64,000 nucleotides of DNA from Hyperoplus lanceolatus. Lineage: Eukaryota; Chordata; Actinopteri; Uranoscopiformes; Ammodytidae. Position numbers and translations under genes: made by a program. This document shows positions 37,440 to 64,000 of the stretch, in pieces. The stretch lies in contig CM049416.1 in NCBI GenBank assembly GCA_026929865.2, positions 7,281,001 through 7,345,000 of the forward strand, in the 5' to 3' direction. Under the pieces are notes generated by a model. It saw nothing but the letters and a program-made list of their open reading frames with translations, was not told the origin of the DNA and made no database searches. Positions within the stretch are counted from its first letter, which is position 1. Every line of letters starts with the position of its first letter.

Positions 37440-39554
37440 TTCGTCTAAGCAGTGTCAACATGAAAGTGAACATTAACACCCACCAGTCTAGTGCAAATAC
37501 CTAGGTGTACAGTTTGAGGTCCATTTGAGCAAATATATAAACCTCACTATTACATTGCCTTCCAATTTGAGCCAAATCCACGTGTCTCTCCAGCTAACTT
37601 GAATTCCCTGCTAAGTGTAAAGAAGCTGACAATCTCTGCCTGGGTGGAATGTTCACACCCTTTCAACTATGGAAAAACTAACCAGATAACCATAAAAGAT
37701 CAGTTGTAGTTTTAATATTTTTTGAAATGTGGCTAAAATGGCATGATGTTCTGATATTTCCAGCATGCCCAGCTAGCGTTAGGGGAAATGTCGAATATCA
37801 GGCATCAAAGTAAATAAGTCAACTGCTTCGATTTGTAGCTGCTTCAGCTTATGTTAGCTTCAAAGACCCACATAATTGAGACCTTCAAGTTTTAGCACTG
37901 CAGCATCTTTTCTTTTCTGTCAACCTCTCTCCTACTTATCTTTTTCACCTTTTACTGTCCATCCTTCTCACTACACTTCACCACAAAAAAATAGTTTTCT
38001 GTTTGTTAAGGGAATAGTCACACAATTTTGGAGTCCCACAAATTTCGATGTCCAATAAAAGTATAAAATACTATTACTACTACTGAAGGTGTACAATAGC
38101 AAACCCAGAGTGTATATTATCATATAATGCTGGATCGTTAATAATGCCTAATTGTACAAGCAGCATTTTACTGTTGTATTTGGTCAAGATGGAGCTTATC
38201 TCAACATTTTGTGTTGATGTTGGGAATATGAATCTTTGACAATGCATCATATTGTATAAAATGAATTCTGACAAATTATAAACTGATAGACTAACATGTA
38301 TTAACATATTTAATTTGAAACGTAACTGGTATATACAGCTGTCAAATGTGTACAGTGGATTGAAACCAAAAAATTAATGGATTGGAGTTTAAAATAGCAT
38401 AACACTTTTAACAATTTAAAATTGTCCAATATTTAATATTAATTTGATGTACAGTATATTCTCAGTAAATCAAAAAAACAACAACATGGTGGACAAGGTG
38501 TTTGTATATTTGCATCAGGTAGTGCCGCGCACATATGACAAACTGTTTCCCATGTGTGAATGTAATCGTTGCCTGCATGTCTTGATGATAAAGATCCTAT
38601 TTATAAATCTGGAGGCCCGTCTGTGCTTTTTCGACACAATGGCCGAGTCTAATTTCTGAACGACACTGGGAGGTATAAAGAAAAATTGACAAAAGGTCAT
38701 GTTCGCTTTGCCAAAATAAACTTAATTACACAAATAATCTGAGAAACCCAACAAGGTTTATCCAATCCATATGTCAATGAGGCAGGCAGATAAGAGGTGG
38801 GAGGCGGTAAATAAGGCGTAAACGCAGCTTGTAACATTGTATGCTCACGCCATACGATACCGTGCCTCTTCCAGTAATTACCCAAACCGCTCCTGCATCC
38901 CCCGTTTGAAATCTGATAGTTGTCTGTCAATGAAAACACACTGTGCCAGATGGAATATGCAGTGTGGCCTGGGCTCCACCACACTTCATTAGGGAGAGAG
39001 AGTGCAGAGGAAAAGGGCACTGTTGAAGGATGGATTTGCCACTGCGGCCTGCACACTTTTCCTCTACGCTGTAGAGCCTAGAGAGGCTTTACTGAAGCCT
39101 GTCGGGGCAACTCAGGGTCTTTACCTTCAGTTTATGTTGCTGCTGGAAGAACCTCCTGATAGGGGGGAGAAAGAGAGGATTTGGAGACAGTAGTCTAGGG
39201 CACATTCACAGCTTTAGTTTGTTTTCAAAAGCAAGTAGAAGGATAAGAGCCTATATGTCTTCTCGATAAGACCAAATTTGCATGGAGTGTATCCAAGCAG
39301 GTAGAGATGTTGTCCACTGGGTCAAAGGGGTAGGCGGTGCGATCCCTAGGCAAAAAATTTAACCTCAAATCGCTCCTGCTGCCATTGTTGTATGAGTGTC
39401 TAGTTGAATGAGAGGTAAACAATGTATAGCCCTTTGGGGAAAAGCAGTCCATCGAGCAAGCTAAGTTATTTTGGGGTTAAAAATGTGATTCAGTGGAAAA
39501 GCGCTATCTTTATGTTCTGTGCCATACAATCACCTTCAAACCCAACCAGAAAGC
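37440..39554. other. No gene seen; unique sequence upstream of tafa2 coding exon 1
   Basis: Contains a short relative (about 38090-38330) of the interspersed repeat at 20670-21135; otherwise AT-rich and unremarkable. It may be intron between tafa2 5' UTR exons, but no splice site supports a specific exon. Confidence 0.4.
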
Positions 39555-39557
39555 TTA

Positions 39558-39760
39558 AGGCAGTTGCACACCAGGCGCGACACGAATAAACGGCACGAAA
39601 AAGCGAATAATTTGGAATGTGAATTTTGACGCGTCTCAATATCGGAAGCAATGTCTTAGGAAAATCGAACTCAGTTCGAAAAAATAAAAGCTGCAAATTC
39701 GCAAAACAAAATTACGGAAATTAATCGAACGAATAAAACGCGCCCGGTGTGCAAAAGCCT
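39558..39760. mobile_element. Small Harbinger-like MITE
   Basis: The ends AGGCAGTTGCACACCAGGCG and cgcccggtgtgcaaaagcct are inverted repeats with a few mismatches. The flanks are TTA (39555-39557) and CTA (39761-39763), so a 3-bp duplication would need one substitution. 203 bp, non-coding, about 200 bp before the tafa2 start codon. Confidence 0.55.
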
Positions 39761-39970
39761 CTACCGCAAAACGGCAGAGTGGTGTTCAATAGAGATGTTA
39801 ATATTGGCATGTAAATGTAAATAAATGAATGTTTGGTGCTAACCTGTTGAATATGGGTCATGTAGGCTGCTCTAAAAGAAATATGCGCATTGCCATACTT
39901 AAAATAGGTCAAAATGACAGCCGTGAGAAATGCCCTACTAATGCTAACACTCCTCTGTTTTTGTCCCAGG

Positions 39971-59305
<19,335 letters not shown>

Positions 59306-60668
59306 TCTTTGAAAACTCGGAGAGCTTCTTCTTGAACTCTATGGACATCAAAAAGAGGAAACGATCCTATTTAAAGGATTCAAAGGACTCCATATGATAC
59401 GCCTTATCGGACAACAGGATTTATTCTCATGACATTGTACTGCTTGTAGTGGAAGACAAAGGTGAACTTTGCCTATATGTTAATTTCTAGAGTATGTATG
59501 TCCTTAACAGGGGATTGTGCATCACAAGTTGGCCAGGGTGAAGTGCAGGTCAGTTTGTTGTAAGCATCGCAAATATTCAATACAAAATGTGGTTGTCAGT
59601 TGTGGCTTTATTCTTTAGCAAAAGTGTAGTTTCAAAGGTTATAGAGGAAAATGTGTGGATGAGCAGCAGATATTCAGGGTGATTTTCAAGGAAATACACA
59701 ACCACATTCATCAATGTACTATCATTCATACTGTGTGCCATAGCACATGAAGGAAAAATAGACCTATTCAATTTAAAACTGTATAAACCTACACATTATA
59801 TTATCTGTATCAAATGTTCCATTCAAGCCAGATATTGTTGGGTTTTAAATGACTGCTGATCTAAACCTTTGCTGCAAAAAGGTATAAACTGATGCAACCA
59901 ACGAGTCATGAACAGACAGAAAGATTTAGTTTTTTTGTATCACAGCTCTGGTGTTCAGATTCTAGACAACAGCGTTGTTAATTAAAGTATTAGGTTACCG
60001 GATAAGCGATGACAACAATGTTAACTCCTCAAGTATGATTTTCTGATCACCTTTCACTAGGTTTCGCTGACACTTCCTTTTTCTGTGACAGTGATTTCAT
60101 CAGTAATAAATATATGGTTGTGTAACTAAGGTCTTGTCTTTTATGCATTTGTATAGTAACAATGACTTTTTTTTTGTCGTTGCTATGTAGGCACTATGGC
60201 TCACCACTTAGGTCCACACTGAAATATGGGTTGGGATTTACTTTATTTAAAAAAAAGATAATAGGAAATGAGGGGAGGTTGGGAGGGAATTGAAAATAAC
60301 AAATGTTGATATCCAGAATCCACTACTGTGTCTCCACAATTATTTCAGTGCATTATCTTATCAACTTCAGAGGGGACAAGCAGGTTGTTGAGCTGTTAGC
60401 TGCTGAGCTAGCGTGCTGCATGTGAGTCAGGCATTCATTCACTTCTATTCTGTGGATGGACAGACTATATTAATATAGCCTATCGCTTTCTACATGTCCA
60501 CGTTTATGCAGGTTGAACAGTTGAATTGATAAAGTTTGCGCTTTCTGCTATTGAAAGTTATATTGCACCAACTTACAAGCGTTGGTCACTTCACCTGGGT
60601 TACGCGTTAATATTCAGGTTGTCTTTCATCACTGTGCCGTGTCAGTGACAGGAGCCTGACACCGACTC

Positions 60669-60670
<2 letters not shown>
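59306..60670. other. Downstream of tafa2: probable 3' UTR, then unique sequence
   Basis: No coding region. If the terminal exon is right, the 3' UTR runs from 59306 to somewhere after a poly(A) signal. Candidates are near 59980 and at 60105. Confidence 0.35.
60105..60110 (+). terminator. Candidate polyadenylation signal for tafa2
   Basis: An AATAAA hexamer lies about 800 bases after the proposed stop codon and is followed within 40 bases by GT-rich sequence (tggttgtg). An ATTAAA also occurs near 59980. The assignment rests on position only and depends on the terminal exon being correct. Confidence 0.25.

Positions 60671-60733
<63 letters not shown>
60671..60733. repeat. GT microsatellite
   Basis: An uninterrupted (TG)n of about 31 units. 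Confidence 0.95.
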
Positions 60734-60738
<5 letters not shown>

Positions 60739-63700
60739 GTGATGTGAAATGGATGAATGTGTGTTTACAGATCACATTGACTTCATTTTCAAAACCTTAT
60801 ATAACTTTATATTTATAAAAAAGGGTTTATTGATTTGTCCCTAACGTTGATGATTTACTAACCGGTTACATGTGTTCACGTGCACACCCCTAAATTATAC
60901 CTCACACTGTATTAGACATGTTGTTTTATAGCTGTTTATGCGTGTGTTGTGTTTGATTGTTGTGTTTGTAGTCTATTACATCTGTGAACAACCTCTGTTA
61001 CTCATAGCCAATTAGTGTAAGTAGGAGTGTCACTGTGCAGTATTTACAGACCCAGACAGCAGATAAAAAAGCATTAATGTCATCTGATGACGAAATGTGA
61101 GTTAAGTTTAGTTCAGTCAGCTGCTTGCCTGTTTTTAAATGTGTAGAACGGTTTGGATCTAAATCAACAACAGGCATAATAGTCAACCAAATTTGTTTTG
61201 AAATGCCCATCCCTGCAAAAGACTTAGCCCAGCATTGTAGTTTAGTTCCTTGTTGAAGTGTTGCAAATTGTCTCACTACATGATGGCAACACATTTCTAA
61301 CTAGATAGAAGTCAACAGCACCATCGGGTTGTATCACCTGAGACACCGATGCTTGATATAACTTAAAGCTGATATAAGAAATATTTCATATTAGCAAAGA
61401 ATCAAATGAACATGTATAATGTGAGATATGTTGCTTTCCTGTCAAATCCACAACATGATCACTCAACTCTGCAGTTCCCCTCTTATCTACATACAGCGCT
61501 TCAGTTTCTTTCAGCTCATCAATCTAGTTTTAAAGTGCACTACTTCTTGTTGAAGCGATAGCCACAGTACAGGGTATACACAACTTCCCTGTCCATAATG
61601 TGATGAACACTGACCCAAAAAGCACTGTTCTCAGCAACAACAAAACCCCTGATATTACTCTTAGTAACTATAAGGGATGTAACAAGTGCAACTGTCAATG
61701 TCAGACTCTGACTGGAAAACACTATGTTCATTAACCCATACAATAGGTGCCTTTACAACTGGCGGCTGATTTTAGGCCCTGAAGCTATATAGAGAAATAT
61801 TTTATTTATGGTGCGTGACACTATCTCACCTACACACTCTTCTTTGCAAAAACATCTGTTGTCTCGATGAGAGCTTCTTAAATGTTTTTTAGCCGAGTAC
61901 CCCAGTGAGAGTTTAGTTTTTCTTGCTCTGGGAAACAGGCTTATTAAAAAATGTCATAAAGGGACCCACCAGCAACAAGCCTGTAAGTAAATTTGGATCT
62001 GAACCCAGAGTTTAAGGAGCACTGCTCCAGATAACTGTTGTGGATTTACTGTGCTTTTTAGTTGCATTGCTGATACCTCTCAGTTCTTTAATGCTTCTAT
62101 TTTGGAAAATTACTAGAAAAAAATGTATTCAACAATGGAGGTAAAAGAGTAAACATGACGTTGAGAGAATTTGAGAGAGGGATATCACTTTTGGTTCTCC
62201 AAGTTTTCAAATGGAACCTTCTGTCTGCACTTGCTGTTGCTTGTCTGCCCCCGTCAAACAGTAACACTGGATGACTGGATGTTTCCTGGCCTGCTATCCT
62301 TTTCCAAACAGCGACTGTGTGAAATGTGTTGCATCGAAAACAGAAGAGCTGCCTCTAGCGTCTTTCTCATGTTGCACAAGTAGCACAAGGCACTTCTTTC
62401 AAACATCAAGCTCTATTCCTCTCTACTGAAGGCGTTCTTTGGCAAAACGACAAACATTCTCCGTAAATCAAAAAGGCTGCGACACCGCTGGCCTTGCCAT
62501 GTCAAAACAGTTTGACATTTCCAGGGTCAATGTTGGCATCCAAGTCAGTTCAGAGGAATCGGAGGAGTGTCCGGGGGTGGAGAAATTATATAGAAAACCT
62601 CACTTTCAAGGCTTGGATTTCTTTCAAGGGATTCAAATGAAGTAAATTCAGACATTTTTTCCTCTTTTTTTCTTATTTTTTTTACTGCAGTCATTACAAG
62701 AGTACATCAAAGGAATCTCCACCCCTCACCATATGCTGTATAGTTTCATAATCTAATGAGGGTTTTGTAATTACACAGTCCACCAGGGGAATGGAGCTCA
62801 TCGATTCTCTGGGAAAGGAAATTCCATTACACAGGCCCACTGGAAACCGTTGATGCTGATAAACCTCCATGTTTTTTAATTGTTTTACATGACGAAAGGA
62901 CTTGTCAGGAGCACATATTGAAGATAATATTACAGATATGAATATAAAATCACTCTGATACGGAGTCTTCTAAAAATAAACTTTCCAGGCTGGAGGAGAC
63001 ATGTCGAAAAGTGGAGAATTACACTTGCAGAGGTTCCTTCATACATTTGATCATGTAATATTTTTTTCCAGTGCAACGTAGGAGTCTATGTGAGATTTCA
63101 ATGCATGCCTGATAAGCATCTAATGAATGCTGTCTATGGATGTGCCTCGCCTCCAGCAATAGAAACTCCTCTGATGCGTTCATCTAGCCTTCAAATGATA
63201 AATGAGACATCCGCAGCAGTGGAGTTATTGTGTGTTGTTTATTTTTGTGTGAGTATAATAAAGTCTATACCTGTTCGAAGTGCTGTGACTAGCCTGAAAA
63301 TCCAGACCCACATCTAGAACAATATAGGGTCTGGCCACGATCGATATACCTTCCCAATTCAAGGCAGCACCTACGCAAACATTTCAAATACCACTGCACA
63401 CAATTGGATAGCACTATGACCAATCAGAGCAATGAACTGGTGACTTTTTAAGTCCTGTTCATTTAGCAAACAGTTGGGTCAACTGGTAAATTAAACTTTT
63501 GCTGTGTTCGGTCGGCAAAACAGAAAATTCTGAGTGCTCTTCAATAAACATTTGAGGACTCTAAATCTTGGACATACCGGAGTAATACAAGATAAATACA
63601 GTGTTTCTTATCGCACTAATAAGCATTCTAACATTTGAGTCCGGAGATATATCATATGCAATATTTGCCATTACAATAGCCTTTTTAGATTTGATTCAGT

Positions 63701-64000
63701 GACAATCCCTGATAACACAAAAGTAACAAAAGAAACACACCAAATTGTTCAGAACGGGGAAAATTAATATTTAAACCAATATTTTAAATCCCTGATAGCA
63801 AGTGAAGTATTACCAAAGCCCAAGTTAGTCCACACCAAAAGCGTCTCACGAATGCGTCGAAAATGTACGCACGCGCACGCGCACGCGCACACATCAACAA
63901 AGTGAATGTCTGTACCGGTCCCGTCTTGTCAGTGCATCTCAAAGCGTCAATAAACAAAGCAGCAATGAGCAGTTTTTCTGTGTGAGTATTCCTTATCCAT
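60734..64000. other. No gene seen; unique sequence
   Basis: AT-rich to the window end. A strong acceptor-like tract (T/C run ending ttactgcag at 62690) is followed by 21 codons and a stop, but nothing links it to an exon. A short (GCACGC)n-like run lies at 63868-63891. Confidence 0.4.

Noticed and set aside
39914-39970. Upstream in-frame ATG extending the tafa2 N-terminus by 19 codons
   Set aside because: It lies on the intron side of a good polypyrimidine acceptor. The ATG at 39971 gives a normal signal peptide and matches the remembered start of TAFA2.
62641-62760. Strong acceptor-like tract (ttactgcag at 62690) followed by a 21-codon phase-0 frame, as an alternative tafa2 last exon
   Set aside because: The peptide resembles nothing in the TAFA family, the distance from exon 3 is large, and T-rich tracts of this kind are frequent here. 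Kept only as a possible alternative.

Overview
The window looks like teleost fish nuclear DNA, probably from a percomorph. It is AT-rich, with large introns, long CA/GT/TA microsatellites, and a dense mix of Tc1/mariner, hAT, PIF-Harbinger and L2/CR1-type elements typical of fish. Nothing indicates bacteria: there are no operons, Shine-Dalgarno sites or CRISPR arrays. I saw no retroviral or LTR-element coding sequence.

The only host protein-coding gene I can support is tafa2 (FAM19A2 family, a secreted chemokine-like neurokine), on the + strand. Its four coding exons lie at 39971-40073, 48004-48156, 54668-54792 and, less surely, 59204-59305. The first three encode 127 residues with a signal peptide and the exact ten-cysteine TAFA spacing. 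The last exon would add 33 residues, where the human protein, as I recall it, has three. Introns 1-3 are about 7.9, 6.5 and 4.4 kb. Any 5' non-coding exon should lie further upstream but was not identifiable.

Layout. 0.7-5.4 kb: two relatives of one Tc1-like element. The first is a fold-back of two 5' halves; the second is truncated and split by another element. 5.7-7.8 kb: a hAT-like element (copy 1 of 3) containing another inserted element, which carries a LINE tail. 7.8-10.3 kb: unique sequence and a CA microsatellite. 10.3-16.3 kb: a deep nest of mariner/Tc1 pieces, an L2-like LINE, a mariner with transposase, a Harbinger MITE and a hAT-like MITE. 16.9-19.3 kb: LINE remnant, Harbinger MITE and Tc1 transposase remnant. 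19.3-26 kb: mostly unique, with a TA microsatellite and a hAT-like MITE. 26.1-27.6 kb: a hAT-like element containing reversed copy 2 of the 5.7-kb family. 29.5-35.2 kb: a large inverted-repeat element holding a hAT element that in turn holds copy 3. 39.6 kb: a small MITE. 40-59.3 kb: tafa2, with a hAT-like element in intron 1, a fold-back containing an uninterrupted reverse-transcriptase ORF in intron 2, and a decayed LINE in intron 3. 59.3-64 kb: no further gene recognised.

The transposons are not a cooperating system; they form a readable stratigraphy of insertions with clear target-site duplications. I found no convincing undescribed functional system. The items most worth checking are the tafa2 C-terminal extension, a CAGCAG tandem acceptor at its second coding exon, and the repeated occurrence of long fold-back structures. 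All family assignments were made by reading and from memory, without database searches.
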